Assembly: GCA_024707405.1 (NCBI GenBank)
Contig: JANPZU010000008.1
Span: 620,001-684,000, forward strand
Length of the DNA: 64,000 nt
Reading direction: 5' to 3'
DNA from: Luteimonas sp.
GTDB taxonomy: Bacteria; Pseudomonadota; Gammaproteobacteria; Xanthomonadales; Xanthomonadaceae
Shown: piece after piece, positions 17,159 through 24,634 of the stretch
How the letters are laid out: each line of letters begins with the position of its first letter
Position numbering within the stretch: position 1 is the stretch's first letter
The notes under the pieces: generated by a model
The model's input: only the letters and a program-made list of their open reading frames with translations
Database searches by the model: none
What the model was told of the DNA's origin: nothing
Translations under genes and position numbers: made by a program

Positions 17159-18276
17159 TTGATCGTCACCAATTGCTTCAGCACGCCATCCAGGCCGCCG
17201 AACACGGTGAGCTTGTCGATCTTCTCGGTGACCTTTTCCAGCGCCTCCAATTCCTTCAGGCGCATCAGCACCGGGGACTCGTCGATCAGCTTCGCGGTGT
17301 TGAGCAGGGAACGCGTCGCGTTCGCCTCCTCGCGCCTGCGGATCACGTTGGCTTGCGCCGTCTTCTCCGCCTGCACCACCCCGTTGAGGATCTCCTTCAT
17401 CTCGCCCGGCAGGATCACGTCCTTCACGCCGACACCCAGCACCTCGATGCCGAGGCCGGTCAACTGGCCACGCACGTACGCGAAGATGTCGGCGTCCAGC
17501 GAGGCCTTGTCGCCCAGCAGTTCGTCCAGCGTCTTGGCGGAGACCGCCTTGCGCAGGCCGTACTGCAGTTCGCGGTAGACGAAGTCGCCGATCTTCGCGA
17601 CCTTGGTCCGCGAAGCCACCACGTCGATGACGCGGGTGCTGGCGGCCAGGTTCACGCGCAGGCTGACCTTGTCACGGGTCAGCAGCTCCTGGCCGGAGAC
17701 TTCCACCGACTGCACGCGCAGGTCGACGACATCGACGGCCACGTTCTTCTGGAAGTTCCAGAAGGCGTAGGCACCCGGTGCCAGCGTGCGCACCAGCTTG
17801 CCGTCGATGTACACCAGGCCTGCGGATTCCGCCGGCACCTCGGCCACGATGGCGAGCTTGGACAACGCGCCGAGCTGGCGCAGCCTGCGCGCGACGGCGG
17901 CATCGACCTCCAGCGAGCCGTCGAGCGCCAGCGTGCGCAGCTCGATGGTCGCCAGTGCGCTCCAGAACAGCTTGCGCGAGCCGGGTGCGAGCACCTGCTC
18001 CAGCTTGCCGTTCTTCAGCACGATGCCGACTTCGTTCTCGCCGATGTCGGCCAGCACGAAGGTTTCGTCGAGTCGCGTGCCGAGGCATGCGACCAGTGCG
18101 TCGATGTCGCTGCCGACGTACTCCGCCGATGCAACGTTGTGCACGCGCACCTCGATCCGACCCAGCGGGTCGAACCAGCGATGGACGCCTGCGCCGAGCA
18201 CGCGCTCGAACCGACGGTTGCGATACACCAGGCCGCGCTCGCCGTCACCGATCACGACCCTCTTGGTCCAGAACAT
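17155..18276 (-). CDS. slipin (SPFH/band-7) family protein with triplicated N-terminal module
   Basis: Protein of 373 residues with an SPFH domain at about 175-330 (VSGQELLTRDKVSLRVN, YRELQYGLRKAVSAKTLDEL, VKDVILPGEMKEIL) and a coiled C-terminus. Unlike usual slipins it has no N-terminal membrane helix. Instead it has three related beta modules: 12-36 (GERGLVYRNRRFERVL), 80-106 (NEVGIVLKNGKLEQVLAPG) and 149-174 (ESAGLVYIDGKLVRTLAPG). SPFH proteins form ring scaffolds at membranes. Its place directly upstream of rtcB suggests a scaffold role in RNA repair, which is inference. An AAGGAG site precedes the start at 18276. Confidence 0.88.
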   Translation of the reverse strand: MFWTKRVVIGDGERGLVYRNRRFERVLGAGVHRWFDPLGRIEVRVHNVASAEYVGSDIDALVACLGTRLDETFVLADIGENEVGIVLKNGKLEQVLAPGSRKLFWSALATIELRTLALDGSLEVDAAVARRLRQLGALSKLAIVAEVPAESAGLVYIDGKLVRTLAPGAYAFWNFQKNVAVDVVDLRVQSVEVSGQELLTRDKVSLRVNLAASTRVIDVVASRTKVAKIGDFVYRELQYGLRKAVSAKTLDELLGDKASLDADIFAYVRGQLTGLGIEVLGVGVKDVILPGEMKEILNGVVQAEKTAQANVIRRREEANATRSLLNTAKLIDESPVLMRLKELEALEKVTEKIDKLTVFGGLDGVLKQLVTIK

Positions 18277-18591
18277 GGTGGTGTTCTCCTTGTTGGCTCT
18301 GGTGGTTCGATCCGTTTGGTTGGCAGCGCCACGGCGGATCGAGTTCCGTGACGATGGATGCCAGCCGCGACAGGCGGCCGGTGGAAAAGGTGGAAACGCC
18401 CGTTGACGAGAACGATGCGGACAACCGGTGCTGTCGGAGGAGGCCCTGCCGCGCGATTTCGATCCGTGGATCGATGTTCGTATGGCAAGCGTCCGCGTCG
18501 AGGACGCGATGTCGGCATCATTCCCGCTGCGATGTGCCGCCACGCATTCCCTCGCATGGAGCCAGCGCGCCGCACCGGGCGTTTCCTGTGC

Positions 18592-18626
18592 GGGACTTGC
18601 GTCCCTGATCCAGATTCACAGTCTGG
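18592..18626 (-). ncRNA. two hairpins following the tRNA-like pair
   Basis: Read on the minus strand: a 5-bp stem with seven-base loop, CCAGA-CTGTGAA-TCTGG (18626-18610), that looks like an isolated anticodon arm, then GGGAC-GCAA-GTCCC (18605-18592), a 5-bp stem with a GNRA tetraloop. They directly follow the Tyr-like element, and its encoded CCA overlaps the first stem. Nothing like this belongs to a normal tRNA transcript end, so they may be part of one structured RNA. Confidence 0.45.
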
Positions 18627-18696
18627 TGTTGGAGCGGGAATCGAACCCGCAACTTCGGATTTACAGTCCGCTGCTCTACCGTTGAGCTATCCAGTG
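18624..18696 (-). tRNA. degenerate tRNA-Tyr-like sequence (anticodon GUA)
   Basis: The minus strand folds as a class I tRNA: D arm GCTC-AACGGTA-GAGC, anticodon loop CTGTAAA (anticodon GTA, Tyr, with U33), a four-base variable region AGTT, and a perfect T arm GCGGG-TTCGATT-CCCGC, ending ACACCA. Two features argue against a working tRNA-Tyr. Bacterial tRNA-Tyr has a long variable arm, and here the acceptor stem has only four pairs (TGGA/TCCA), with the outer three positions mismatched. The first anticodon-stem pair is also a mismatch. It is a tRNA-like RNA or decaying tRNA upstream of slipin-rtcB. Confidence 0.6.
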
Positions 18697-18766
18697 GTGG
18701 ACGAACCGGATTCGAACCGGTGGCCAACGGCATGGTGCCGCTACTCTTCCTCTGAGCTATCGTCCG
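18695..18766 (-). tRNA. degenerate tRNA-Trp-like sequence (anticodon CCA)
   Basis: The minus strand gives a six-pair acceptor stem (GGACGA/TCGTCC) with discriminator A and encoded CCA, D arm GCTC-AGAGGAA-GAGT, anticodon arm AGCGG-CACCATG-CCGTT and T arm ACCGG-TTCGAAT-CCGGT. The centre of the loop reads CCA (Trp), but position 33 is A instead of the invariant U, and the acceptor stem is one pair short. It abuts the Tyr-like element with no spacer, so the two are probably in one transcript. A functional tRNA is unlikely; a tRNA mimic is more likely. Confidence 0.55.
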
Positions 18767-19081
18767 CTCGAGGAACACCGTCTCCCACGCGTCGGCATAC
18801 GCCACGGCAGGGCCGCGCGCACCGGACGGGACGCAAGCCCGTACCGCTGTCGCATGTTCGATCGATGTTCCCCATTGCCGGCTGTCTCCAACCGGCAATC
18901 CGTTTCGCATGCACGCAACCGCCCGCCGCCCGCGTCCGGCATCACGGACGCAGCGTTCCCGCCACTCCAGTGGCAACGCCTCGCAGCTGAAATCCCGATG
19001 TGCAGGCCATCCTGGCCCGGATGCGACGGGATGCGATTGCAACCATGCGTATCTCGTGTATCTCCGTTTGCGAACGCGCAA

Positions 19082-19117
19082 AAACAAAACGCCCCCGGGT
19101 TTGGATCCGAGGGCGTT
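19082..19117 (-). terminator. intrinsic terminator of the 38-codon gene
   Basis: On the minus strand an 11-bp stem, AACGCCCTCGG / CCGGGGGCGTT with one T-G wobble, is followed by TTGTTTTTG. It ends a leftward transcript that would start near 19320. Confidence 0.85.
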
Positions 19118-19123
19118 CGCGTT

Positions 19124-19154
19124 CCTCGGAGATCGGGGTGACCGATCTCCGAGG
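19124..19154. repeat. perfect 13-bp inverted repeat
   Basis: CCTCGGAGATCGG, five-base loop, CCGATCTCCGAGG. It begins six bases beyond the stop of the 38-codon gene and comes just before its terminator. It has no T tract of its own, so it may protect the 3' end of the transcript or bind a protein. Confidence 0.85.
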
Positions 19155-19160
19155 TGGAGA

Positions 19161-19277
19161 TCAGTCGGTCAGGGCCATGCCCTGCAGTCGCGCGCAACCG
19201 TTCCGCAGCGCATACGCGGCCGCATCGCGGTGTTCACGCGACGTGCTGGGCTTGGCGATGTGCAGGAAGGTTTTCAT
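19161..19277 (-). CDS. 38-residue hypothetical protein
   Basis: I do not recognise this protein. It reads MKTFLHIAKPSTSREHRDAA and continues for 18 residues to a TGA; it is basic at the start and has no membrane helix. Most third codon positions are G or C, as in neighbouring genes. It is framed like a real gene: a possible promoter at 19328-19356, a 3' hairpin at 19124-19154 and an intrinsic terminator at 19082-19117. No strong ribosome-binding site is seen. The 123-residue extension to 19532 has poor codon use and is rejected. A non-coding RNA from the same unit is the alternative. Confidence 0.5.
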   Translation of the reverse strand: MKTFLHIAKPSTSREHRDAAAYALRNGCARLQGMALTD

Positions 19278-19327
19278 CGAAAGGGATGTTGCGTCGTTGT
19301 TGTCGCACGCGGCGACGAAGGGCGCGC

Positions 19328-19356
19328 ACGTTACGCGCGTCTTTTGTGGATTGCAA
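19328..19356 (-). promoter_or_regulatory. candidate sigma-70 promoter for the 38-codon gene
   Basis: On the minus strand, -35 TTGCAA and -10 TAACGT are 17 bases apart and preceded by an A-rich stretch (AACAAGCAAAAAAGTGC) like an UP element. The expected start lies about 43 bases before the ATG. The -10 match is weak. Confidence 0.35.
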
Positions 19357-19410
19357 GCACTTTTTTGCTTGTTTTTCCTGAAGCCGACGGGCGGTCGCAT
19401 CCGCACGATT

Positions 19411-19486
19411 GGCCGGGCGGGATTCGAACCGATCGCCTTGACCGGAGTGCATGCGTGCAAAACAGGACGGCGCTTTCCGTGCACGC
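19411..19486 (-). other. possible third tRNA-like remnant
   Basis: On the minus strand GGTTCGAATCCC (19434-19423) is a consensus T loop, followed by CGCCCGGCC. Upstream of it a 7-bp stem GCGTGCA / TGCACGC spans 19486-19453 and contains a TTTTGCA loop. The T stem pairs poorly and no acceptor or D arm can be drawn. It could be a decayed tRNA or chance. Confidence 0.3.
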
Positions 19487-19549
19487 GCTTGAATCCTCCA
19501 GCCGTCGGCGCTGCAATGCCTGCCGAGACCACGCATTGCAGGTTCGTAG

Positions 19550-20209
19550 ATGCCCAGCCCCGTCAAGATCGATTTCGTTTCCGACGTTGTCTGTCCGTGG
19601 TGTGCGGTCGGGCTGTATTCGCTGCTGCATGCAATCGAGCGGATCGGGGACGATCTGCAGGTGGAAATCCATTTCCAGCCATTCGAACTGAATCCGGATC
19701 TGCCGGTCGATGGCGAAGACATCGCCGGCCATCTCCAGCGCAAGTACGGCTTGTCGGCAGAACAACTGCGCGCGAACAGTGCAGCGCTCGTCGAGCGTGC
19801 TGCGGCGGTGGGTTTCAGGATCGACACGGATCGACGCACGCACATCTACAACACCTTCGATGCGCATCGCCTGCTGTCGTGGGCCGGCACGCAGGGACTG
19901 GATGCGCAATTGCGGCTCAAGCAGGCATTGCTGCGTGTCTATCATGGCGAAGGCCGCAATGTATCGGCCGCGACGGTGTTGGCTGCGGTTGCAGTCGAAG
20001 CCGGATTGGATGGCGATCAGGCGACACGCATCCTTGCCTCGGGCAGCCATGGCGATGATGTCCGTGCACTGGAGCGGCTCTATCGCGAGCGCGGTATCAC
20101 GGCGGTGCCGTCGGTGATCTTCAACGATCACCACCTGATCCAGGGCGGCCAACCTGTCGAGGTGTTCGAACAGGCGCTGCGGCAGCTGTCGGGAATCGCT
20201 GCCACGTAG
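19550..20209 (+). CDS. DsbA-family oxidoreductase, FrnE-like
   Basis: Cytoplasmic thioredoxin-fold protein of 219 residues with the active site CPWC at residues 15-18 (VVCPWCAVG). A helical insertion follows, then the cis-Pro region GITAVPSVIFNDHHLIQGGQ near the C-terminus, all typical of the FrnE/2-hydroxychromene isomerase-like branch of DsbA. There is no signal peptide. FrnE proteins act as disulfide isomerases or reductases under oxidative stress; the partner here is unknown. Confidence 0.9.
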   Translation: MPSPVKIDFVSDVVCPWCAVGLYSLLHAIERIGDDLQVEIHFQPFELNPDLPVDGEDIAGHLQRKYGLSAEQLRANSAALVERAAAVGFRIDTDRRTHIYNTFDAHRLLSWAGTQGLDAQLRLKQALLRVYHGEGRNVSAATVLAAVAVEAGLDGDQATRILASGSHGDDVRALERLYRERGITAVPSVIFNDHHLIQGGQPVEVFEQALRQLSGIAAT

Positions 20210-20253
20210 CGTTGCTGCCGCGGCGTTGCCATGGCCGCGGCAATCGCCTGGCG

Positions 20254-20934
20254 TCAGGGCACCAGCAACGGTTCGAGCGCGGGCCACACATGGTCGAGCA
20301 GCTTCGGCTGCGCGGCGACGGTCGGATGCAGGTTGTCGTCCATGAAGGCGTTGCGGTCTAGCGCGATCGGCTCGAGCAGGAACGGCAGCAAGCCGGTGTC
20401 GAAGAGCCTGGACAAGTCGCGGTAGTTCTTCTCGAAACCGGCGGTGTAGTCGGCGCCGAGGTTGGGTGGCATGCGCATGCCGACCAGCAGCACCTTCGCA
20501 CCGACGTGCTGCGAGGCGCCGATCATGCGGGCGAGGTTGCGACGTGCTTCGTGCAACGGCAGGCCGCGCAGGCCGTCGTTGGCGCCTAGTGCGATGATGA
20601 CCACCTTCGGATGATGGCGCAGTACTTCGCCGACGATGCGCGCCGATCCGCCCGCCGTGGTTTCGCCGCTGATGCTGGCATTGACCACGCGCCAGCCCGG
20701 CTTCTCCTTGGCCAGCCGTTGCCCGAGCAGTGCGACCCAGCTTTCGGATGCGGCCATGTTGTAGCCGGCCGACAGTGAATCGCCCATCACCAGGATGGTC
20801 GGCGGCGGCGGATCGATGGCGGTGGATGTGGCGAATGCCGGCGTGCCCAGCAGCATGACGGCTGCAAAAAACCATGCCCCAAGACTTGTGGCCCATTGCA
20901 TCGGGCGGCGCGTGCCCGCATAACCGTGTTTCAT
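20254..20934 (-). CDS. tesA: arylesterase / acyl-CoA thioesterase I, TesA-like
   Basis: Exported SGNH hydrolase of 226 residues. A signal peptide spans about residues 1-35 (AVMLLGTPAFA-TS). The four conserved blocks are present: GDSLSAGY (nucleophile Ser 53), Gly in SGETTAGG, GANDGLRG, and the Asp/His pair in DDNLHPT. It hydrolyses acyl esters and thioesters in the periplasm. Divergent placement next to the ybbA-ybbP ABC genes matches the arrangement in Escherichia coli. The start at 20934 gives the most typical signal peptide; Met codons at 20955 and 20985 are less likely. Confidence 0.9.
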   Translation of the reverse strand: MKHGYAGTRRPMQWATSLGAWFFAAVMLLGTPAFATSTAIDPPPPTILVMGDSLSAGYNMAASESWVALLGQRLAKEKPGWRVVNASISGETTAGGSARIVGEVLRHHPKVVIIALGANDGLRGLPLHEARRNLARMIGASQHVGAKVLLVGMRMPPNLGADYTAGFEKNYRDLSRLFDTGLLPFLLEPIALDRNAFMDDNLHPTVAAQPKLLDHVWPALEPLLVP

Positions 20935-21002
20935 GTCCGATTCCCGCGTCTGCATGGCGCGCCGGGAGCGGCGTGCCCTCCCCACACATTAGCGAATCCG
21001 GA

Positions 21003-21740
21003 ATGAACATGGCCGATGCCCTTGCGACACCGACCACCCTACCACCGACTGCCGGCGCCCGTCCCCCAGCATTGCGCGCCACCTCGCTGGGCAAGCGCGT
21101 GCCGTTGCCCTCGGGTGAATTGACCATCCTCGACGACGTCGGTTTCGAGGTCGCCGCCGGCGACGTGGTCGCCATCGTCGGTGCCTCCGGTTCCGGCAAA
21201 AGCACGCTGCTGTCGCTGCTGGCCGGCCTCGACACGCCAAGTGACGGCAGCGTCGAAATCGATGGTCAAACCATCTCCACGCTCGACGAGGATGGCCGCG
21301 CGAAGGTGCGTGGCGACAAGGTCGGCTTCGTGTTCCAGAACTTCCAGTTGCTGCCGTCGCTCACTGCGCTGGAGAACGTGATGCTGCCGCTGGAACTGCG
21401 CGGCGATGGCGATGCGGAAACGCCGGCACGCGCGATGCTGCAGAAGGTCGGCCTCGGCGAACGATTGAACCATTATCCGAAGCAATTGTCGGGCGGCGAG
21501 CAGCAGCGCGTCGCGTTGGCGCGTGCATTCGTCACCGGGCCATCGCTGCTGTTCGCGGACGAGCCCACGGGCAACCTCGACACCCACACCGGGCAGGCCA
21601 TCATCGACCTGCTGTTTGCGATGAACGCGGATGCGGGCACCACGCTGGTGCTGGTCACGCACGACGACCACCTTGCGATGCGCTGCAACCACCTGTTGCG
21701 GTTGGACAGCGGCCACCTCGTCGCCAACGAAACGCGGTGA
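21003..21740 (+). CDS. ybbA: ABC transporter ATP-binding protein, YbbA-like
   Basis: ATPase of 245 residues of the LolD/MacB-like branch. Walker A GASGSGKST is at 60-68, the Q loop at Q112, signature LSGGEQQR at 162-169, and Walker B LLFADEP followed by TGNLD at 182-193. It pairs with the FtsX-like permease eight bases downstream. It probably powers extraction of lipophilic molecules from the inner membrane. Met codons at 21003 and 21009 are equally possible starts. Confidence 0.92.
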   Translation: MNMADALATPTTLPPTAGARPPALRATSLGKRVPLPSGELTILDDVGFEVAAGDVVAIVGASGSGKSTLLSLLAGLDTPSDGSVEIDGQTISTLDEDGRAKVRGDKVGFVFQNFQLLPSLTALENVMLPLELRGDGDAETPARAMLQKVGLGERLNHYPKQLSGGEQQRVALARAFVTGPSLLFADEPTGNLDTHTGQAIIDLLFAMNADAGTTLVLVTHDDHLAMRCNHLLRLDSGHLVANETR

Positions 21741-21747
21741 CCTGCGC

Positions 21748-24273
21748 ATGAGGACGCTTTCGCTTGCATGGCGGCAACTGCGCCGCGACCTTGCCGCCGG
21801 CGACATCCGCATCCTGCTGGCCGCCCTGGTGCTGGCGGTGGTGGCGGTGTCGTCCGTCGGTTTCGTGACCGACCGCGCCGAACGCGCGTTGGCCATCGAG
21901 GCCAACCGCCTGCTCGGTGGCGACGCGCTGGTGCGCGGCGATGCACCCATCGGCGGCGTGATCGACGAAGCCGCGAACGCCGCCGGCCTGCAACGCACGC
22001 AGACGGTCGAACTCGACAGCATGATCCGCGTCGGCGAAGGCGGGGATGCGCAGTTGCGCCTCGGCGACCTGCGCGCGCTGGGCGATGGCTTCCCGTTGCG
22101 TGGCGTGTTCCGCATCGTCGGCGACGATGGCGCCGAGCGCGATGCCGATGCGATCCCCGCGCCCGGCACGCTGTGGCTCAGTCGTGCCGGCGCCGACACG
22201 CTGGGCGCGCGCCTCGGCGACGATGTCGGCATCGGCACGCGCACGTTCCGTCTTGCCGCGCTGGTGGCGCAGGAGCCTGATGCGTCGATCGATTATTTCA
22301 ACGTCGCGCCCAAGGCCTTCCTCAACCTGTCCGACCTCGAGTCCACCGGCCTGGTGCAGCCCGGCAGTCGCATCCGCTACCGCCTGGTGGTGGCCGGCGA
22401 TGCCGCCGCGGTGGAACGCTTCAGTACCTTCGCCCGCGAGAACCTCGGCCGCGGCCAACGCATCGAGACGATCACCGATGCGCGTCCGGAAGTGCGCTCC
22501 GCCCTCGATCGCGCCGGTCGGTTCCTCGGCCTCGCCGCGCTGGTCTCCGTGATCCTCGCTGCCGTGGCGGTGGCGATGGCCGCGCGTCGACACAGCGAGC
22601 GGCACCTGTCAGGCGTCGCGGTGATGCGCAGCCTCGGCGCGCAGCAGAAGACGCTGGTCGGCATCCACGTCGGCGAGTTGCTGCTGCTGGGGCTGATCGC
22701 CTGCACGATCGGCGTGGTGATCGCGTTCGCGTTGCAATGGTCGATCGCGGGTTGGCTGGCCGGCGCATTGAAGGTCGACATCCCGCCCGCTGGCGTGTTG
22801 CCGGCATTGCGTGGCTATGCCGTCGGGCTGGTGGTGCTGCTTGCATTCGGTGCGCCGCCAGTGCTGGCGTTGCGCCGGGTGCCGGCGCTGCGCGTGCTGC
22901 GCCGCGACCTCGACGGCACCGAGCCGTCGGCATGGATCGTGACGCTCGCCGGCTTCGGCGGCCTTGCCGCGCTGTTGTGGTGGCAGGCGGGCTCGGCGAC
23001 GCTGGCACTGGCGATGCTGGTGGGCATCGTTGCGACGCTGGCGGTGCTCGCGTTGCTGGCGTGGGGGCTGATCGTCCTCGTCCGCCGGTTGCGTTCGCGG
23101 TTGCGCGGCGCGCTGCGTTACGGACTGGCGAACGTGAGTCGCCGCGCCGGCACCAGCATCGCGCAGGTGTCCGCGCTCGGCCTCGGCCTGATGGCGCTGT
23201 TGCTGCTGACCTTCGTGCGCACCGACCTGCTCGATCGCTGGCAACTGTCGCTCGCGCAGGACGCACCCAACCGCTTCATCATCAACGTGCAGGACGACCA
23301 GATCGCACCGGTGCGCGAATTCATCGCGGCGCAAGGCGTGGCCGAACCGGTGTTGTTCCCGATGATCCGCGGGCGACTGGTCGAGCGCAACGGCGCGCCG
23401 GTGACCGGCGCCGATTACGCCGACCGCACCGGCGATGCCGAACAGGATCGCGAATCGCAGCGCCGCGCCGAGCGCGAGTTCAACCTGTCGATGGCCGACG
23501 CACTGCGCGACGACAACAAGGTCACCGCGGGCGCGTTCTGGTCCGGCACGCCGGCGACGCCCGAGCTGTCGGTCGAGGAGAACTTCGCCAAGGGACTCGG
23601 CTGGTCGCTCGGCGACCGCATCACCTTCGACATCGCCGGGCAGCGTTTCGAGGCGCCGATCACCAGCCTGCGCAGCGTGGACTGGGAAAGCTTCCAGCCC
23701 AACTTCTTCGTGCTGGCATCGCCCGGCGCGTTGGCGGGCTATCCGGCCAGCCACATCACCGCCGTGCAGGTGCCGCCGGAACAGGTGCGCTTCACCGCCG
23801 AACTGGTGCAGCGCTTCCCCAACCTGTCGGTGATCGATGTCGATGCCGTGCTGGCGCAGGTACGCAGCACCGCAGACCAGGTCTCGACCGTGGTGCAGGT
23901 GGTGTTCTGGTTCTCGCTGCTGGCGGGCGTGCTGGTGCTGCTGGCGGCGGTGAGCGCCAGCCAGGACGAGCGCCTGCTCGAAGGCGGCGTGATGCGCGCG
24001 CTGGGCGGCAGCCGCCGGCAGTTGCGCATGGCGCAGGTGTCGGAATTCGTGGCGATCGGATTGTTGTCGGGCCTGGTCGCAGCCATCGCCGCATCGGTGC
24101 TCGCGGGCGTGGTGTCGGTGCAGGTGTTCGACCTGCCGTGGCGACCGAACTGGATGCTGGCGGTGGCCGGCGGCGGCATCGGCGTGGCGGTGACACTGGT
24201 CGCAGGCCTGTTCGCCACGCGCAAAGTGCTGGATGCGCCGCCGTCGGCGACGTTGCGCGAGTTGCAAGGGTGA
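21748..24273 (+). CDS. ybbP: FtsX-like ABC permease, YbbP-like
   Basis: Membrane protein of 841 residues with about ten helices and two FtsX domains. A first helix (LLAALVLAVVAVSSVGFVTD) precedes a large periplasmic domain, a helix group near 270-450, a second periplasmic domain, and the final FtsX domain near 720-835, where EGGVMRALGGSRRQLRMAQ is the cytoplasmic loop. Partner of YbbA; the tesA-ybbA-ybbP grouping suggests handling of lipids or acyl compounds. The ATG at 21748 is chosen; the frame before it overlaps ybbA. Confidence 0.92.
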   Translation: MRTLSLAWRQLRRDLAAGDIRILLAALVLAVVAVSSVGFVTDRAERALAIEANRLLGGDALVRGDAPIGGVIDEAANAAGLQRTQTVELDSMIRVGEGGDAQLRLGDLRALGDGFPLRGVFRIVGDDGAERDADAIPAPGTLWLSRAGADTLGARLGDDVGIGTRTFRLAALVAQEPDASIDYFNVAPKAFLNLSDLESTGLVQPGSRIRYRLVVAGDAAAVERFSTFARENLGRGQRIETITDARPEVRSALDRAGRFLGLAALVSVILAAVAVAMAARRHSERHLSGVAVMRSLGAQQKTLVGIHVGELLLLGLIACTIGVVIAFALQWSIAGWLAGALKVDIPPAGVLPALRGYAVGLVVLLAFGAPPVLALRRVPALRVLRRDLDGTEPSAWIVTLAGFGGLAALLWWQAGSATLALAMLVGIVATLAVLALLAWGLIVLVRRLRSRLRGALRYGLANVSRRAGTSIAQVSALGLGLMALLLLTFVRTDLLDRWQLSLAQDAPNRFIINVQDDQIAPVREFIAAQGVAEPVLFPMIRGRLVERNGAPVTGADYADRTGDAEQDRESQRRAEREFNLSMADALRDDNKVTAGAFWSGTPATPELSVEENFAKGLGWSLGDRITFDIAGQRFEAPITSLRSVDWESFQPNFFVLASPGALAGYPASHITAVQVPPEQVRFTAELVQRFPNLSVIDVDAVLAQVRSTADQVSTVVQVVFWFSLLAGVLVLLAAVSASQDERLLEGGVMRALGGSRRQLRMAQVSEFVAIGLLSGLVAAIAASVLAGVVSVQVFDLPWRPNWMLAVAGGGIGVAVTLVAGLFATRKVLDAPPSATLRELQG

Positions 24274-24277
24274 TGCG

Positions 24278-24499
24278 ATGACCGAGACCGGATTCGAACT
24301 CGAAGGCGATTACATCGAACTCAACCAGCTGCTCAAGCTGGTTGGCGTCGTCGACAGCGGCGGCGCCGGCAAGCAGCTTGTCGCCAGCGGTGCAGTGCGC
24401 GTGGACGGTGAAGTGGAGTTGCGCAAGACCTGCAAGATCCGCGCGGGGCAGGTGGTCGAGCTGGATGGCGCCACGATCCGGGTCATGGGCGCAGGTTGA
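24278..24499 (+). CDS. S4-domain RNA-binding protein, YbcJ-like
   Basis: Protein of 73 residues consisting almost entirely of an S4 fold. YIELNQLLKLVGVVDSGGAG is followed by the core GAVRVDGEVELRKTCKIRAG. It matches YbcJ-type proteins, which bind RNA and are found near ribosomes. It lies four bases after ybbP and ends that transcript; a GTAG repeat pair follows. Confidence 0.88.
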   Translation: MTETGFELEGDYIELNQLLKLVGVVDSGGAGKQLVASGAVRVDGEVELRKTCKIRAGQVVELDGATIRVMGAG

Positions 24500-24542
24500 G
24501 CGGCATCGGTAGGCGCCTGTGCAAGACGCCTTCGCAAGACCC

Positions 24543-24622
24543 GTAGAGCGGAGCTTGCTCCGCTGCAGGATTCCCGGGCCCTTTGGTTTGATCCTGCAAC
24601 AGCCGAGCGAGCTCGGCTCTAC
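24543..24622. repeat. pair of GTAG palindromic repeats, inverted
   Basis: Unit one (GTAGAGCGGAGCTTGCTCCG) and an inverted diverged unit (CGAGCGAGCTCGGCTCTAC) flank a spacer that itself has short complementary ends (GCAGGAT / ATCCTGC). The elements lie between the convergent S4-domain and fabB genes and may act as a bidirectional terminator. Confidence 0.8.
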
Positions 24623-24634
24623 AGAGGCGAGGTG

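Larger units (their letters stand above)
18277..19160. other. non-coding structured region upstream of slipin-rtcB
   Basis: This region of nearly 900 bases has no credible protein gene. Besides the tRNA-like elements it holds a perfect 8-bp hairpin ATTGCCGG / CCGGCAAT at 18874-18899, and two strong hairpins at 19089-19154. A 10-bp inverted repeat, CTTGCGTCCC at 18596-18605 against GGGACGCAAG at 18828-18837, flanks the tRNA-like pair. The frames through it encode peptides that are simply antisense tRNA. Confidence 0.5.

Noticed and set aside
15889-18351. Open frame of 820 codons on the plus strand across rtcB and slipin
   Set aside because: Antisense shadow of two strong genes; composition is His/Gln/Ala-rich.
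18358-19087. Open frames on both strands in the region upstream of slipin
   Set aside because: The plus-strand peptide GIEPATSDLQSAALPLSY is the reverse strand of a tRNA-like sequence, a common annotation artefact; the other frames lack codon bias.
19354-19376. Plus-strand terminator CAAGCA-CTTTTT-TGCTTG-TTTTT
   Set aside because: The stem is only six pairs, no plus-strand gene ends there, and the same bases serve better as an A-rich promoter element on the minus strand.
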